Below are positions 17,680-28,851 of a stretch of 64,000 bases of DNA, in pieces. The notes below the pieces were generated by a model. The model saw only the letters and a program-made list of their open reading frames with translations. It was not told where the DNA came from and did not search any database. The stretch is from NCBI RefSeq assembly GCF_004358105.1, contig NZ_SMYL01000008.1, positions 99,460 through 163,459 of the forward strand. The letters run 5' to 3'. This DNA is from Sapientia aquatica. Lineage in GTDB: Bacteria > Pseudomonadota > Gammaproteobacteria > Burkholderiales > Burkholderiaceae_D. Every line of letters begins with the position of its first letter. Position 1 is the stretch's first letter. The position numbers were made by a program, and so were the translations under genes.

Positions 17680-18765
17680 TTAGCTATCTTTCGAAAAATG
17701 ATTAATCTCAGCAGCGATATTACTTAGTGAAACGATGCGATCTACTCCTCCTAATTTAATCGCCTCTTTCGGCATGCCAAATACGACACAACTCGCTTCG
17801 TCTTGGGCAATCGTGTGCGCGCCCGCATCGTGCATTTCTCGCAACCCCCGCGCGCCATCGTCGCCCATGCCGGTCATGATAATGCCCAACGCATTGTCGC
17901 GTGTCAGCGCTGCCACGGATTTAAACAACACATCCACAGAAGGTTTATGCCGATTTACCGGCGGCCCATCGCAGACCTCGACATTAAAGAACGCACCACT
18001 GCGTAGCAAACGCATATGCATGCCGCCCGGTGCGATCAAGGCGCGCCCCATATTGACCCGATCACCGTTTTTGGCTTCGCGCACTTCTAGCTCGCAAATG
18101 CTATTTAATCGCTCGGCAAACATCGCGGTAAATTTTTCTGGCATGTGCTGAACGATGACAATACCGGGGCAAACACGCGGTAGTGAAGTTAGTAATAATT
18201 CCAATGCTTGTGTGCCGCCAGTTGAGGTGCCGATAGCAATGATTTTGTTGGACGACTCGGCCATGGAAGTACTTGCAGCTTTCGGCGCGGCTTGTGTGGT
18301 GCCCTGCGTGGCTCCAGAGCTTGCCGAAGCGGTAGGCAAGATTCTGCCAAAATTGCGTGGTGTCGCCTGCGCCGCTTGTTTAACCGCCCGTATCATCTCG
18401 CTGGACGAATCAGATAGAAACGATTTCAGACCTAGCTTAGGTTTGGTGACAAAGCCCACCGCGCCAGCGGCCAAGGCTTGCATCGTTGTTGCTGCACCGG
18501 TCTCGGTTAAGGTCGAGCAGATCAACACCCGCGTTGGATGTTCGGCCATGATTTTTTTTAAAAAGGTAATGCCATCCATGCGCGGCATTTCAACATCGAG
18601 CACGATCACATCGGGCCACTCGGACATCATTTTTTCTTGCGCCAAGATGGGATCGGCGGCGGTGCCAATAATCTCAATTTGGGGATCACTCGCCAACACG
18701 CCAGTGAGCACCTGCCGCACCACTGCCGAATCATCGACGATAAATACTTTAATTCGATTAGTCAT
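17680..18765 (-). CDS. cheB: CheB, receptor methylesterase/deamidase
   Basis: Removes methyl groups from chemoreceptor glutamates for adaptation. The 361 residues have an N-terminal receiver (DDSAVVR; phospho-acceptor D57 in [11 protein letters not shown]), a flexible Ser/Ala-rich linker (about 140-170) and the C-terminal esterase with its serine in IGTSTGG, histidine in VQHMPEKF and aspartate in [11 protein letters not shown]. It overlaps cheD by 4 bases (ATGA), a mark of coupled translation. Full length and apparently intact. Confidence 0.97.
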   Translation of the reverse strand: MTNRIKVFIVDDSAVVRQVLTGVLASDPQIEIIGTAADPILAQEKMMSEWPDVIVLDVEMPRMDGITFLKKIMAEHPTRVLICSTLTETGAATTMQALAAGAVGFVTKPKLGLKSFLSDSSSEMIRAVKQAAQATPRNFGRILPTASASSGATQGTTQAAPKAASTSMAESSNKIIAIGTSTGGTQALELLLTSLPRVCPGIVIVQHMPEKFTAMFAERLNSICELEVREAKNGDRVNMGRALIAPGGMHMRLLRSGAFFNVEVCDGPPVNRHKPSVDVLFKSVAALTRDNALGIIMTGMGDDGARGLREMHDAGAHTIAQDEASCVVFGMPKEAIKLGGVDRIVSLSNIAAEINHFSKDS

Positions 18766-19262
18766 AACACTTTATCTTCCTGATCACTGTCGATCCAATC
18801 GAATTTCACCCAAACTTCACCTGACTCGACATCAAAATACAAACGACGATAACCGTCGCCACCAACATTTTCGGACGTAATGACTAAGCCTTCTTGCGCA
18901 ATCAATTGGCGTGCTGCGGCGATGTTGCGCGCGCCAACGTCATTGATGTTTGAATCCACAAACATCCGTCCACCACCAAAAATTTTTACCACGCATTCGC
19001 GCAAATTGACGCCGTGGCGGATTAGGTCATTTTTTTGCTGAGCAAAGGCCCAGTTGCCATATTTGGTATTGGCTTCATAACCGCTCACTGTCGAAGGGAA
19101 AATAAAATGGGAAATACTGCCGAACTGCCGCTTGGGATGCCATAAGACGATGGAAACGCACGAACCCAGCAAGGTGCCAAACACTTCATCTCTAAAACCA
19201 CAACCTATATCCCCGGGATTAAGGAAAATCTCGCGTGCGGCAATTTCATTAAAACTACTCAT
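18762..19262 (-). CDS. cheD: CheD, receptor glutamine deamidase
   Basis: Converts specific chemoreceptor glutamines to glutamates and can bind CheC-type phosphatases. The 166-residue protein shows the family nucleophile in [11 protein letters not shown] (C35) and the catalytic histidine in GSISHFIFP (H52). It overlaps both cheR (upstream) and cheB (downstream) by 4 bases. No CheC partner is visible in the window. Confidence 0.95.
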   Translation of the reverse strand: MSSFNEIAAREIFLNPGDIGCGFRDEVFGTLLGSCVSIVLWHPKRQFGSISHFIFPSTVSGYEANTKYGNWAFAQQKNDLIRHGVNLRECVVKIFGGGRMFVDSNINDVGARNIAAARQLIAQEGLVITSENVGGDGYRRLYFDVESGEVWVKFDWIDSDQEDKVL

Positions 19263-20080
19263 TTTCGTCTTTCTAGGCGATAAGCTCCCGGGCCTATCGA
19301 CACCAACCCCTCAATTAAACCGTTTAAGGTTTCCGCCATGCCGATAAATAACACACCATCCGGCGTTAAATTGGCGATGAGTTGGCTAACTACCTTGATC
19401 TTTACTTCTTGGTCAAAATAAATCAGTACATTGCGTAAAAAAATCACATCGAACGGCACCAGTTTGGGCAGCGGCTCAATCAAATTAATTTGAGCAAATT
19501 CCGCTTTATCGCGCAACGGTTTATCCACCAATAAGGTACCTGCGTAAGGCCCCGTTCCGCACAGACAATAGCGCTTTAAATAATCGGCTGGAATATCTTC
19601 GGTACGCTCCATCGAATAATGCCCAGCGCGCGCCACTTCCAGTACCCGCGTACTAATATCGGAACCGCGCACTTCCCAGCGCGGCACACGATGGGTGCGG
19701 CTTAACTCCGCCAACGTCATTGCGATGGAATAAACCTCTTCGCCGGTCGAACAGGCGGCGCTCCATACGCGAAAAATATGACCACGATCTGCTTTGATCG
19801 CGATGTCCGAAAGCATCTCGAAATGCTTTGGTTCGCGATAAAAATAGGTCTCATTCGTGGTCAGCAAATTAATCGCCATTTGCAGCTCGGCCGGATTGCG
19901 CCCTGATTTAATCAGTGCAATATAATCCGAGTACGAATCCAAATTAAAGGCTTGAACCCGCTTAAATAAACGGCTGCAGACCAAAGCCTTCTTGGACGAA
20001 TTTAGAGAGATTCCTGTTTTTTGGAATAAAAAATCTCGAACTGTCGCAAATTCCAGATCGCTGATGCCATTTAATTCCAT
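19259..20080 (-). CDS. cheR: CheR, chemoreceptor methyltransferase
   Basis: Methylates receptor glutamates using S-adenosylmethionine. The 273 residues include an N-terminal helical domain, the TTNETYFYREPKHFE motif, and the SAM-binding Rossmann core (RVWSAACSTGEEVYSIAMTL at about 103-122; DVIFLRNVLIYF). Length is normal. Its coding end overlaps cheD by 4 bases, giving a cheR-cheD-cheB translational block that handles adaptation for the MCPs of the cluster. Confidence 0.97.
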   Translation of the reverse strand: MELNGISDLEFATVRDFLFQKTGISLNSSKKALVCSRLFKRVQAFNLDSYSDYIALIKSGRNPAELQMAINLLTTNETYFYREPKHFEMLSDIAIKADRGHIFRVWSAACSTGEEVYSIAMTLAELSRTHRVPRWEVRGSDISTRVLEVARAGHYSMERTEDIPADYLKRYCLCGTGPYAGTLLVDKPLRDKAEFAQINLIEPLPKLVPFDVIFLRNVLIYFDQEVKIKVVSQLIANLTPDGVLFIGMAETLNGLIEGLVSIGPGAYRLERRK

Positions 20081-20145
20081 GTCTTTCGCACTTTAAGGAT
20101 GACATCATTCAAAACCCAAGTCCCAATAATTATCTCCGATAGTTT

Positions 20146-20667
20146 CTACGCATCGGCTTCGGGCTCAGGCGCCATATTTCTCAATGAGAAGGTACGTTCA
20201 GCGTTTAAAATTATTACAAATCCCTCATCCAACTTGCCCAACCCTTCGATGAATTCGGCCCGCACCGGTGTTCCAAAACTTGGTGCCGGCTCGATTTTTT
20301 CTTCACCAATTTCAATGACAGCAGATACCGCATCGACCATAATTCCGATATCAAGCGACTCGCCTTCATCCGAGATTTCTAACACAATCACCGAGGTACG
20401 CTTGCTGATTTCTGTGGCGCTGCGTTCAAATAGCAGCGCCAAATCAATCACCGGAACCACCGCGCCGCGCAGATTAATGACCCCGCGCATATGCGAAGGC
20501 ATGAGCGGCACGGTCGCCAACTGCACATTGCGCAAAATCTCTTTGATGGTCGCAATCGCTAAGGCAAAAACTTCCGTGCCGACCGAAAAAGTTAAATACT
20601 GCCGCGTCTCGGTGACATCTTCTTCGTCCACTAACGCCGTACTGTTACCGTATGTTTGCTTCGCCAT
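20146..20667 (-). CDS. cheW: CheW coupling protein
   Basis: Scaffold that joins chemoreceptors to CheA in the signalling array. The 173-residue product is a single CheW-like SH3-type domain: QYLTFSVGTEVFALAIATIKEIL at the start, the conserved MRGVINLRGAVVPVIDLALLF in the middle, and IGIMVDAVSAVIEI. It lies 48 bases after the large MCP and 65 bases before cheR. It is slightly longer than E. coli CheW at the N-terminus and at the tail. Confidence 0.96.
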   Translation of the reverse strand: MAKQTYGNSTALVDEEDVTETRQYLTFSVGTEVFALAIATIKEILRNVQLATVPLMPSHMRGVINLRGAVVPVIDLALLFERSATEISKRTSVIVLEISDEGESLDIGIMVDAVSAVIEIGEEKIEPAPSFGTPVRAEFIEGLGKLDEGFVIILNAERTFSLRNMAPEPEADA

Positions 20668-20715
20668 AAAAACCGCCCGTTACGTAAAGACTCGCTAACA
20701 CAAATGAACCCCGTT

Positions 20716-23577
20716 TTAGAAGCGCTTAAATTGCGATTCATCCAGCAACGCCGCAGGTTTAGCGCGCGCATTTGCCTGAGTGCTGCTATTGCCCGTGCCG
20801 CCACCGATACTTGGCGTAGGTCGGCGAGTTGAGTCAGGTGCCACGCGAATCGGATCGTTAATATCCAACTTAAAGAAATCCATCAATTGCTGAAGCGCAC
20901 CGGCTTGACCAGACATTTCCTCTGCAGTCGCGGCGAGTTGCTCGGACGCGGCGGCGTTTTGCTGGGTGGCTTGATTGAGCTGGCCCATCGCGCTGCTGAT
21001 ATGCGACAAGCCCGTTGTCTGCTCGTCGGACGCAGCGGTAATTTCTTGTACCAGATCGGAGGTTTTGCGTATCGATGGAATCATGGCATTCAATAATTTC
21101 CCTGCGGTCTCGGACATCTGCACGCTATTGCTGGCCAACTCACCGATTTCTTTGGAGGCAATTTGACTACGTTCGGCCAATTTACGTACTTCCGCCGCCA
21201 CCACCGCAAAGCCTTTACCCGACGCGCCAGCACGGGCCGCTTCAATTGCGGCATTCAAGGCCAACAAATTGGTTTGGTCGGCAATGTCGTCGATGATGCC
21301 AACTTTATTTGCGATTTGCTTCATTGCTTCGGCGGTGCGGGTTACAGCGTCGCCACCTTCAACCGCTTCAGTAGCCGATTTGGTGGCCATGCTGTCAGTG
21401 ACTTTGGCGTTCTCGGTATTCTGTGCAACAGAGCTAGCCAATTGTTCCACCGAGCTACTGGTGCGCTCTACGCCAGCGGCTTGTTCTGAGGCCGATTGCG
21501 ACAAACTCTGGGCGGTCGAACTCACTTGCTCAGCTGCCGAATTCAGCGAATCCGCCGCGTTACGCACATCGTTAATAATGCTCGCTAATTGATCACTGGT
21601 GGTATTGGAATACTCTTTTAATTCGCCAAACAGACCGCTGTAATTGGCGGTGATGCGCTGGGTCAAATCGCCGCTGGCGATCGACTTTAATACTCGTGCC
21701 ACTTCGGATAAACCGGATTCACTGGCGTCCATTAAACGATTCATGCCATTGGCTAACACGCCAAAGAAGCCGGATTTGCCAGTCGGATCAATCCGATTAT
21801 TAAAGTTACCTTGCACAGCGCCTTCGACAATGCTGGCAATCTCGCCCTCGACCTGGACTTCCGCCGTGCGGTCATTCCATTCCACTACCGTACCCAAACG
21901 CTCACCAGCAGGTGTGGTAATCGGGCTAGCAATCAAGGCCATCGTGCGACCACCCACGACAATCTGGGTACGATGTACTCCGCGCAAGCTGCCTAGCATG
22001 TTGTGCTGCATCGCTGGATTTTTATGGAAGCGGTCGAAGCTGCCGCCGATAATGCCGTCGGTGTTGAATTGAGGCAGGTCTTTGCGTATATCGCTCTCCG
22101 CTTTTCTCATCATGGCCGAGACCGATTCATTCATGTAGATAATTGTGCCTGCAGCATCTGCAATCATTACCGAGGTTGAACATTTATCTAAGGCTTGGCG
22201 TATGCGCGAATTGGCTTGCGCGGAACGCTCGGCTTCTAATTCAAAAGCGCGGTCTTTCCATTCCACCACCGTGCCCAAACGCTCATTTTTATCTGAGAAC
22301 ATCGGAGTGGCGATCAAACCAAAAATCCTTCCACCCACGGTGATATCAACTTTATGCGGCGCACGCAGTTTTGCCAGCATATTGCGCTGGTGAGAAATAT
22401 TTTTATGGAAGCGATCAAAGCTACCACCAACGACTTGATCAGCGCGGAAATCAGGCAAGTCTTTGCGGATATCGGACTCAGCTTCTTTGAGCAAGGTTGC
22501 TACCGAGTTATTCATGTAAATAATGTCGCCGTTGGCGTCGGCAATCATGGCCGAGGTGGAGGTCGCGTCGAGCGCCATTTTGATACGTGCGTTTTCGCTG
22601 GCGGCCTTTTCGGCGGCGATTTCTGCCGCACGGTCTTTCCACTCGACCACGGTGCCTAAGCGTTCACCTTTTTCGTCAAACATCGGTGTGGCGATCAAAC
22701 CAAAGAAGCGACCACCAACCGAAATATCTACTTTGTGTGGCGCACGCAAATGGCTTAACAAATTCTGCTGATGCGCGACGTTAGAATGGAAGCGATCAAA
22801 ACTACCGCCAACGACTTCACGGGCACGGAATTGCGGCAATTCTTTACGAATATCTGGCTCCGCCTCGGCGAGCAATTTGCTCACAGATTCATTGGAATAA
22901 ATAATTTGTCCTGCCACATCGGCAATCATCACTGATGTGGACGTGGCATCCAGCGCCATTTTGATGCGCGAATTGACCAAGCTGGCTTGCGCTGCTGCTT
23001 TTAACTGATCGCGCACACCATCAATGGCCGCCGTGATGGTGGCTTTTTTACCGGGTAAGCGCTCTACATCCTGCGAGAAATCGGCTTTGGCATATCGGGT
23101 TACGATATCGACCACGTGCATTTTTACGTCGATATGCGATTTAACCAGGCTATTGATCGCCTCTGCCAATTCAGCGTAAGCACCGGTGAATTTGCTGGTA
23201 TCAATTTTTTCATCGATCCACCCTTCGTTGTGCTTTTGCGTCATTACCGCTTGTTGCGCACGCAAGCGCTGAAAATTGTCACCAATCTCGTTAATCGAGC
23301 GAGCTAGGGTGGCGCGCATATCGTCGCCTGTGACGTCGCATTTAACCGCAAAATTGCCCTGCGCGTAAGCCTTTAGACTAGGCGCCAACTCACTAAAATC
23401 GGGCGGCGGGTTCGCGCTAAGCCACGCAATGAGCCCAACACCAATGGCAATTAAAATTATCTGCGGCAGGCCAAAACTGGCCGCGCCGTTCATTGAAATA
23501 GCTAGGCCCGCAACGACCATAATAATAATTGCGACACTATTTTTGTCGGATAAGTTAAAACGTTTTGACATCATCAT
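20716..23577 (-). CDS. Chemoreceptor with three tandem PAS domains
   Basis: A 953-residue MCP. Two hydrophobic helices near the N-terminus (about 14-32 and 37-54) have almost no periplasmic loop, so it senses an internal signal. HAMP-like segments (60-195) lead to three PAS domains repeated at a strict 127-residue spacing (from about 203, 330 and 457), each opening with S/ARI(K/R)xALD and IADxxG. Then come another HAMP-like stretch and the signalling coil (tip [20 protein letters not shown]). The gene begins with three consecutive ATGs overlapping the cheA stop; the third is best spaced from GGGG. An energy or redox taxis role like Aer is inference. The C-terminus lacks a W-x-x-F CheR tether. 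Confidence 0.95.
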   Translation of the reverse strand: MMMSKRFNLSDKNSVAIIIMVVAGLAISMNGAASFGLPQIILIAIGVGLIAWLSANPPPDFSELAPSLKAYAQGNFAVKCDVTGDDMRATLARSINEIGDNFQRLRAQQAVMTQKHNEGWIDEKIDTSKFTGAYAELAEAINSLVKSHIDVKMHVVDIVTRYAKADFSQDVERLPGKKATITAAIDGVRDQLKAAAQASLVNSRIKMALDATSTSVMIADVAGQIIYSNESVSKLLAEAEPDIRKELPQFRAREVVGGSFDRFHSNVAHQQNLLSHLRAPHKVDISVGGRFFGLIATPMFDEKGERLGTVVEWKDRAAEIAAEKAASENARIKMALDATSTSAMIADANGDIIYMNNSVATLLKEAESDIRKDLPDFRADQVVGGSFDRFHKNISHQRNMLAKLRAPHKVDITVGGRIFGLIATPMFSDKNERLGTVVEWKDRAFELEAERSAQANSRIRQALDKCSTSVMIADAAGTIIYMNESVSAMMRKAESDIRKDLPQFNTDGIIGGSFDRFHKNPAMQHNMLGSLRGVHRTQIVVGGRTMALIASPITTPAGERLGTVVEWNDRTAEVQVEGEIASIVEGAVQGNFNNRIDPTGKSGFFGVLANGMNRLMDASESGLSEVARVLKSIASGDLTQRITANYSGLFGELKEYSNTTSDQLASIINDVRNAADSLNSAAEQVSSTAQSLSQSASEQAAGVERTSSSVEQLASSVAQNTENAKVTDSMATKSATEAVEGGDAVTRTAEAMKQIANKVGIIDDIADQTNLLALNAAIEAARAGASGKGFAVVAAEVRKLAERSQIASKEIGELASNSVQMSETAGKLLNAMIPSIRKTSDLVQEITAASDEQTTGLSHISSAMGQLNQATQQNAAASEQLAATAEEMSGQAGALQQLMDFFKLDINDPIRVAPDSTRRPTPSIGGGTGNSSTQANARAKPAALLDESQFKRF
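21829..22971 (-). repeat. Three 381-base direct repeats encoding PAS domains
   Basis: Units at about 22971-22591, 22590-22210 and 22209-21829, in frame within the MCP gene. Units 1 and 2 are closest to each other; unit 3 has diverged most (KCSTSVM, HRTQIVV). This indicates internal duplication. Confidence 0.85.
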
Positions 23578-25850
23578 CCCCGGTTGAAATTACCATGATC
23601 AACACCAATTGCTTGCAGATCGCGTAACAGCATTTTTTGTCGATCGCCTACTTCATCCACTCTATGATGTGTGACCAGTTTTACTAGTGCTGCCACATCT
23701 AAAATTAATGCTACTTCACCTGAACCCAACACCGTCGAGCCGCTGATTCCGTTTAAATGACGGAATAACTTGCCCAGCGGTTTAATCACCGTTTGATATT
23801 CGCCATCCAAACGATCAACGATTAATCCTGCTTTTCCCGCGCCGCTGCGCACTACAACAATGCGGCGCTTGGCGGGTGCTTTGCCTTGGCAGACAAACAC
23901 CGAACGCAGATCTAATAAAGGCAGGACTTCGCCGCGCAATTTAATAAATCCGGCTGAATTTTGATTGAGGTTAAGTTCGCTCGGATTAGCGTCTATGCAT
24001 TCCAGCACCGCGTGCAGCGGGATCACAAACGAGCCATCGCCGATGCGAACCAAGAAACCATCGATGATGGCTAAGGTCAGCGGCAAGCGAATTTCTATCG
24101 TCGTGCCACGCCCTAATTCACTAGAAATTTTGACTGAACCGCGCAGCGCTTCGATATTTTTACGCACCACATCCATGCCAACACCGCGTCCAGATAGATT
24201 GGTGACTTTTTCGGCAGTTGAAAAACCGGGAGCAAAAATTAATTCAAACTTTTCTGATTCGGTCAGCACTTGGTTTTCACCGACCAAGCCACGTTCGCGC
24301 CCTTTTGCTAACAATTTTTCTCCGTCTAAACCTTTGCCGTCATCGCTGACTTGAATGACGATATTGCCCGAATCATGGCGCGCCGAGAGGTTAATTGTGC
24401 CGCTGCTGGGCTTACCGGCAGCAACCCGAACATCCGGCATTTCGATGCCATGATCGAGTGAATTACGGACTAAATGCATGAGCGGGTCGCCAATTTTTTC
24501 GACCACCGATTTATCTAATTCGGTGTCAGCACCTTCAATTTCCAAGGCGACCACTTTACCCAATTCAGTGGACACATCGTGCACGACGCGGCGATAGCGT
24601 ACAAAGGTTTCACCGATGCGAACCATGCGTAATCCCAAAGCGCCATCGCGTATTTCTTCCACCAAGCGACTCAGTTGCTGGGTAGTTCCAATCAAACCGG
24701 CATCTTTGGCATTGACTGCCTGCAGACTCGCGCTTGCTCCACAAATCACCAGCTCACCGACTAGATTGATGAGCTCGTCCAATTTATCCGCTGGCACGCG
24801 CACGAATAAGCCACCTTCTTGACGCGCCGCGCCTGAGCCATTACGCACCTGCCGATCTAGCGCTGCCTCCACCACTTCGGGGGCGACTTTATTTTGCGCG
24901 ATTAAAATCTCACCGATTGGTTTGCCCGCGCTGAGTGCGGCAGTGTCATTGTTTATTTCAACTTGGTAGGCCAAGGCTTGATCTAGCCCTTCGCGCGTTA
25001 CCGCGCCGCAGGCGACCAAGATGTCGCCCAAGCGTTGCTCTTGCGGGAGTTCGTTAATGAGCGCGATAAAATCCGAGGCGCGGCGCGTCGGCGCAATAAT
25101 GCGTACTGCACAATCGTCGGCCACAAATTCAAACGCGCTTTCGATTGCCGCTTTTGTCGCAGTACTTTTTAGACGAATCTCAAAACCGAGATAGCAGCTT
25201 TCTGCCTCAAAATTTTCCCAATCAGGAAAACTCGCATCAACCACCGTAATCGAGATAATTTCACCGGCGGATTTTAAATATTCAATCACCGTCAACGGAT
25301 CAAAACCATTGCGGAAAGTATCGACACCAAAGCGCAGCGACAAATGCCAAACCGGCTCTGCGGCGTTACTGCCTTGATTGGAAGTCGGATTGCTGGTTGA
25401 AGCGCCATTAGCAGGTGCTGCGCTTGTGGAGTCACGCAGACCCAAAAATTGACTTAATTTGTCGGCTAATTCCTGCGCAGCATTATCGGTGTCCGCTAAT
25501 TGGGCGGGATTATCGGTATGTTGTTCAGCTTGTTGAAGTAGCGCAGCCATCATGTCGCAACTGGCAAACAGTGCTTCACTTAACGGCCCGTCTATGGTCA
25601 AAGTCCCTTTACGAACCCGGTCCAAAACGCTTTCGACTTGATGAGTAAATTTGACCACCCGATCTAAACTGAAAATACCGCTCGTACCTTTAATTGTGTG
25701 CGCCGATCGAAATAGCGAATGGACGATTTCCTGGTCTTGCGGATTACTCTGCAAACTTAATAGACCATCTTCTATGCCTTGCAGCATTTCGCGCGCTTCA
25801 TCAAAAAACAGCAGTAGCGCATCGTCTAACAAGCGGTCATTTTCAGTCAT
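23574..25850 (-). CDS. cheA: CheA histidine kinase with MshEN-like insert
   Basis: Central chemotaxis kinase of 758 residues. P1 Hpt domain (1-105, H51 in [10 protein letters not shown]), a P2-like domain (about 166-253), an unusual segment (273-334), P3 dimerisation (about 345-405), P4 ATPase ([28 protein letters not shown]) and P5 CheW-like regulatory domain (about 595-735). The extra segment has two copies of a LG-x2-L-x3-(G/N)-x-V-x4-(L/V)-x2-AL-x-x-Q pattern ([12 protein letters not shown]... and [12 protein letters not shown]...), like the c-di-GMP-binding MshEN fold of type II ATPases. It overlaps the STAS gene and the MCP by 4 bases each. c-di-GMP control is a hypothesis. Confidence 0.95.
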   Translation of the reverse strand: MTENDRLLDDALLLFFDEAREMLQGIEDGLLSLQSNPQDQEIVHSLFRSAHTIKGTSGIFSLDRVVKFTHQVESVLDRVRKGTLTIDGPLSEALFASCDMMAALLQQAEQHTDNPAQLADTDNAAQELADKLSQFLGLRDSTSAAPANGASTSNPTSNQGSNAAEPVWHLSLRFGVDTFRNGFDPLTVIEYLKSAGEIISITVVDASFPDWENFEAESCYLGFEIRLKSTATKAAIESAFEFVADDCAVRIIAPTRRASDFIALINELPQEQRLGDILVACGAVTREGLDQALAYQVEINNDTAALSAGKPIGEILIAQNKVAPEVVEAALDRQVRNGSGAARQEGGLFVRVPADKLDELINLVGELVICGASASLQAVNAKDAGLIGTTQQLSRLVEEIRDGALGLRMVRIGETFVRYRRVVHDVSTELGKVVALEIEGADTELDKSVVEKIGDPLMHLVRNSLDHGIEMPDVRVAAGKPSSGTINLSARHDSGNIVIQVSDDGKGLDGEKLLAKGRERGLVGENQVLTESEKFELIFAPGFSTAEKVTNLSGRGVGMDVVRKNIEALRGSVKISSELGRGTTIEIRLPLTLAIIDGFLVRIGDGSFVIPLHAVLECIDANPSELNLNQNSAGFIKLRGEVLPLLDLRSVFVCQGKAPAKRRIVVVRSGAGKAGLIVDRLDGEYQTVIKPLGKLFRHLNGISGSTVLGSGEVALILDVAALVKLVTHHRVDEVGDRQKMLLRDLQAIGVDHGNFNRG

Positions 25851-26137
25851 GCCAATTCCCCTTGTAGAAAGCGGTTTGCCACACCGTATTTAGCTAAGAC
25901 TTGTTGAATCTTTTCTGGCGCATGCTGTAATCGAAGCTGGGCGTTTACTTTTTCCAATGCTTTGGCAAAAGCCAACAGCAATTGCAATCCTGCGCCGTCG
26001 ATGTCGGTCACTTCGGTCAGATCGAATGTTACTGTTGTAGCACCGCACTGACCCAACTCATTACGCAACAGCTCTTGCAGTTCGCCTACGCACTCAATCG
26101 TTAAGGAGCCTTCAATTGGGATAATTTTTCCACTCAT
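25847..26137 (-). CDS. STAS-domain protein (anti-sigma antagonist-like)
   Basis: A 96-residue single STAS domain: an N-terminal strand (IPIEGSLTIECVGELQELL), then TVTFDLTEVTDIDGAGLQLLLAFAKALE, where the serine that would be phosphorylated in SpoIIAA-like proteins is replaced (TDIDGAGLQLL; D-x-D-G-A/G). It overlaps cheA by 4 bases. Small STAS proteins are known partners in some alternative che clusters, but their role is poorly defined; it could act as a phospho-switch or scaffold. Confidence 0.85.
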   Translation of the reverse strand: MSGKIIPIEGSLTIECVGELQELLRNELGQCGATTVTFDLTEVTDIDGAGLQLLLAFAKALEKVNAQLRLQHAPEKIQQVLAKYGVANRFLQGELA

Positions 26138-26176
26138 TGTTGCACCAGCTTTCTATCACTTAGAAATTACAGTGGG

Positions 26177-26554
26177 TTACGGCAATATCAGTTTTGATAC
26201 CGCGTTGAGCATCTGATCTGGATTAAATGGTTTGATGATCCAAGCCTTTGCTCCCGCCGCTTTTCCCGCCATCTTGACTTCATCGTCCCCTTCCGTCGTC
26301 AACATAATGACTGGGGTAAATCTAAAAGCTGCTTGTTTTTTCAGTTGGGTGACGAACTCAATACCATCCATGTTAGGCATGTTGACGTCGCTGATGATGA
26401 GATGGACTTTTTTGCCAGCTAGCTCAGCCAGTTTCTTTAAGCCATCCACACCATCGGCTGCTTCCACAACGTCATAGCCCGCTGCGGTAAGCGCTAAACT
26501 GACCACACGCCTTAATGATGCCGAATCATCCACAACAAAAATTGTCTTCGCCAT
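26177..26554 (-). CDS. cheY: CheY-like response regulator
   Basis: Single receiver of 125 residues with acidic pair D9-D10, phospho-acceptor D56 (ISDVNMPNMDG), T/S switch residue in MLTTEG and K in IIKPF. No output domain. It precedes the STAS gene by 40 bases and is the obvious CheA target, signalling to a motor. The motor (flagellar or type IV pilus) is not encoded in the window. Confidence 0.93.
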   Translation of the reverse strand: MAKTIFVVDDSASLRRVVSLALTAAGYDVVEAADGVDGLKKLAELAGKKVHLIISDVNMPNMDGIEFVTQLKKQAAFRFTPVIMLTTEGDDEVKMAGKAAGAKAWIIKPFNPDQMLNAVSKLILP

Positions 26555-26594
26555 ATCGATTACCCTAATGTTTAAAATTCCTTGTTGTTAGCAA

Positions 26595-27926
26595 TTAAAA
26601 AAATGTGACTTCACTGGAAGGCTCTGAAGTCGCAGTCGGTGTTGCTGACGTATTTTCTGGCTGGCTTGCTGCATTAGTTGCGTTGCTTTTGCTTTTTGCG
26701 TTGAACGACTTTTTAGTAGACTTCTTACTTGCCATACCGAATGCGGTCGATACGGCAGCACTAGGAGTTGCTGTGGCCGCCTTAGTACCTGCGCTAGAGT
26801 GCAAAATACCGCGGTGGCGTTTGTACAAACTGTCCGAAGCATTGAGCCACTCATCGGGCGTCGGGACTTGGTCTAGGTTAGACGCCTCGACCACCGATTG
26901 CATACGGGCCATATCGTTGTGCAGCAGATCCAACATTTGTGTCACCCGATCTTGGTATTGCAACGTCACCATCACATCCTCAACTGCCACACGAATAATA
27001 TTGCCGTGCTCACGCATTTCATCCACGGAACCACCAAGAGTACGCACGTGATCTAAAACCGTGCCAATCACTTGCCCCGTTTGGGTAATAATTTTTTTAT
27101 CCGTATCCGACGTGGCCGTGGCCGACTTCAAGGTGGCTTCCATAATCACGCCGATTTGCTGCACCCGATCGGCAATGTGCTTACCGGTTTCTGCTGACAA
27201 GTGCGACAACTTTCTCACCTCATCTGCGACCACCGCAAAACCGCGCCCCGCGTTGCCGGCACGCGCAGCTTCGATGGCGGCATTGATCGCCAACAAATTC
27301 GTTTGCGCTGCAATTGAGCCAACCTGAGCGGCCATTTCCTTTAAATCGAGCGTCTCTCTGACTAATTCTTTTACGCTGATCAATAAGGTGTCTTTGCTTT
27401 GAATAATCACTTCAAGCGACGTTAAGACTGGCATTAATTCTTGCTCGCACAGCGTCAATAAATTAATGGTGGTTTCTTCTTTTGAGGTATCCGCATTGCC
27501 GCTCACACCGCCGAAACCAGCACAATCAAATTCACGAATCATTAAGGTGAAATGGTCGATCACTTTCAAACCGGCTTTTTCAATTTGATCTTTAACCGAA
27601 TCGGACTGGGGCTGCCAAATACCAATAACGCCGCTAAACAAAGTGCGTAATTCGGCGCTACTGGCTTCGACCCGCTCTAACAATTGACTGTCGTGAGTGA
27701 GCGCATTGGTGGCGCGAATTAATTGCCAAACGTTGTAAGAAGATAGCGTTGTCACCCCTAAAAATACGACGATCTGGATTAACCCAACATGTTGAAATAG
27801 CGGCACTGCCGAGAGCACCACCACAGCGAATCCGATAATCAAAGTGCGATAGGCACTGGGATTAATACTGGCTTGTATAGACGCTTTGATCCGCTCTATA
27901 TGCTGATAAATTGTTGTTAATTGCAT
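26595..27926 (-). CDS. Membrane MCP-like protein without HAMP
   Basis: A 443-residue receptor-like protein with two membrane helices (about 28-47 and 50-68) and no sizeable periplasmic domain. A helical region follows, then a short signalling domain with the MCP tip ([35 protein letters not shown]), and an Ala/Ser/Lys-rich, low-complexity C-terminal tail (about 375-443). A HAMP domain is not visible. I chose the ATG at 27926 with GGGAAG upstream; a TTG 33 bases earlier lacks such a site. It lies between two CheY-type genes in the che run, so it is probably a cytosolic or membrane-state sensor for this pathway. Confidence 0.88.
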   Translation of the reverse strand: MQLTTIYQHIERIKASIQASINPSAYRTLIIGFAVVVLSAVPLFQHVGLIQIVVFLGVTTLSSYNVWQLIRATNALTHDSQLLERVEASSAELRTLFSGVIGIWQPQSDSVKDQIEKAGLKVIDHFTLMIREFDCAGFGGVSGNADTSKEETTINLLTLCEQELMPVLTSLEVIIQSKDTLLISVKELVRETLDLKEMAAQVGSIAAQTNLLAINAAIEAARAGNAGRGFAVVADEVRKLSHLSAETGKHIADRVQQIGVIMEATLKSATATSDTDKKIITQTGQVIGTVLDHVRTLGGSVDEMREHGNIIRVAVEDVMVTLQYQDRVTQMLDLLHNDMARMQSVVEASNLDQVPTPDEWLNASDSLYKRHRGILHSSAGTKAATATPSAAVSTAFGMASKKSTKKSFNAKSKSNATNAASQPENTSATPTATSEPSSEVTFF

Positions 27927-28001
27927 CGTCGCAGCTTCCCAAATTAATCCAACGGTCAAAAAGGTAAGGCATGATTCTCAAAGGGCTAATTCACGTTGTA
28001 G

Positions 28002-28409
28002 CTAGCGCGGTGCCGGCACCGGTTTAGCCAATACAAACTGCTCCTTTACTTTGCGCATTGTTCCAATAACCGAATCGGAGTTAAACGGTTTGATGATGTA
28101 ACCATTGGCTCCGCGATCCATCGCGGCGGTCACCATGTCGGCGTCGTCAGCTACGGTCACCATTAGAATAGTCGTATTGGGTGCGGCTTCTTTGATTGGG
28201 GCAATGGCGTCAATGCCGGAGATGCCAGGCATAACGATGTCGAGTAACACTACGTCGGGCTGATGGGTTTTGGCCAAGCTGATACCGGATTTTGCATCCT
28301 GCGCTACACCAACAATGTCGTAGTTATCGCTGCGCAAAATCACGCTCAATAAAGCGCAACTCAAATCACTGTCGTCCACGATCAATATCCTGATCGATCC
28401 TGATTCCAT
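28002..28409 (-). CDS. Stand-alone response regulator receiver
   Basis: A 135-residue CheY-like receiver: acidic D12-D13, phospho-acceptor D57 (VLLDIVMPGISG), T in MVTVAD and K in YIIKPF, with a short Pro-rich tail. It is the first gene of the leftward che run, 75 bases before the MCP-like gene, and its upstream region probably holds the operon promoter. It could be a second motor signal, a phosphate sink, or a target of one of the nearby receiver-less kinases. Confidence 0.9.
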   Translation of the reverse strand: MESGSIRILIVDDSDLSCALLSVILRSDNYDIVGVAQDAKSGISLAKTHQPDVVLLDIVMPGISGIDAIAPIKEAAPNTTILMVTVADDADMVTAAMDRGANGYIIKPFNSDSVIGTMRKVKEQFVLAKPVPAPR

Positions 28410-28851
28410 GCTGATCTCTCCCTCGGTATTTCCATAGGGAAACTGAGGGCTGGCCTCAATCTCTTTTCCCTATTACAGCAGAGATATTTGAATTTTCAAG
28501 GTTAATTTATTTAAGCTGCAACATTTAACGCGAGAGAAATTTAACCAATAATTTGACCTAATAAAATGTGAAATTTTGTGCTATACCAATATAGAACAAG
28601 AAGGGTTTCTCAGAGCGAAATAGATATAAATGTGTCTTGGTTTCTCACCAAGCTTTATGTAGGGAAAGTTAGTTGCAGCACGCTTGCGTGAGCTGGGGTA
28701 GCTTGAGCGTATCGACGATGATCAGTATTCGGTTGTGACTGTTGGGTAGGTGCATTATTTCAATTAACATAATCAAGTGCGACATTGTCCTTTTCAAACT
28801 ATCACATTTACGTTTTCTGGCGACTATGCAGTACTAATCAAGGGGAAAATG
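28410..28851. other. Intergenic, divergent promoter region of the che island
   Basis: About 440 AT-rich bases between the leftward che run and the rightward receiver-Hpt pair. Both transcripts should begin here. I could not pick a secure promoter or operator. The stretch 28660-28760 is less AT-rich and contains small imperfect repeats only. Confidence 0.45.
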
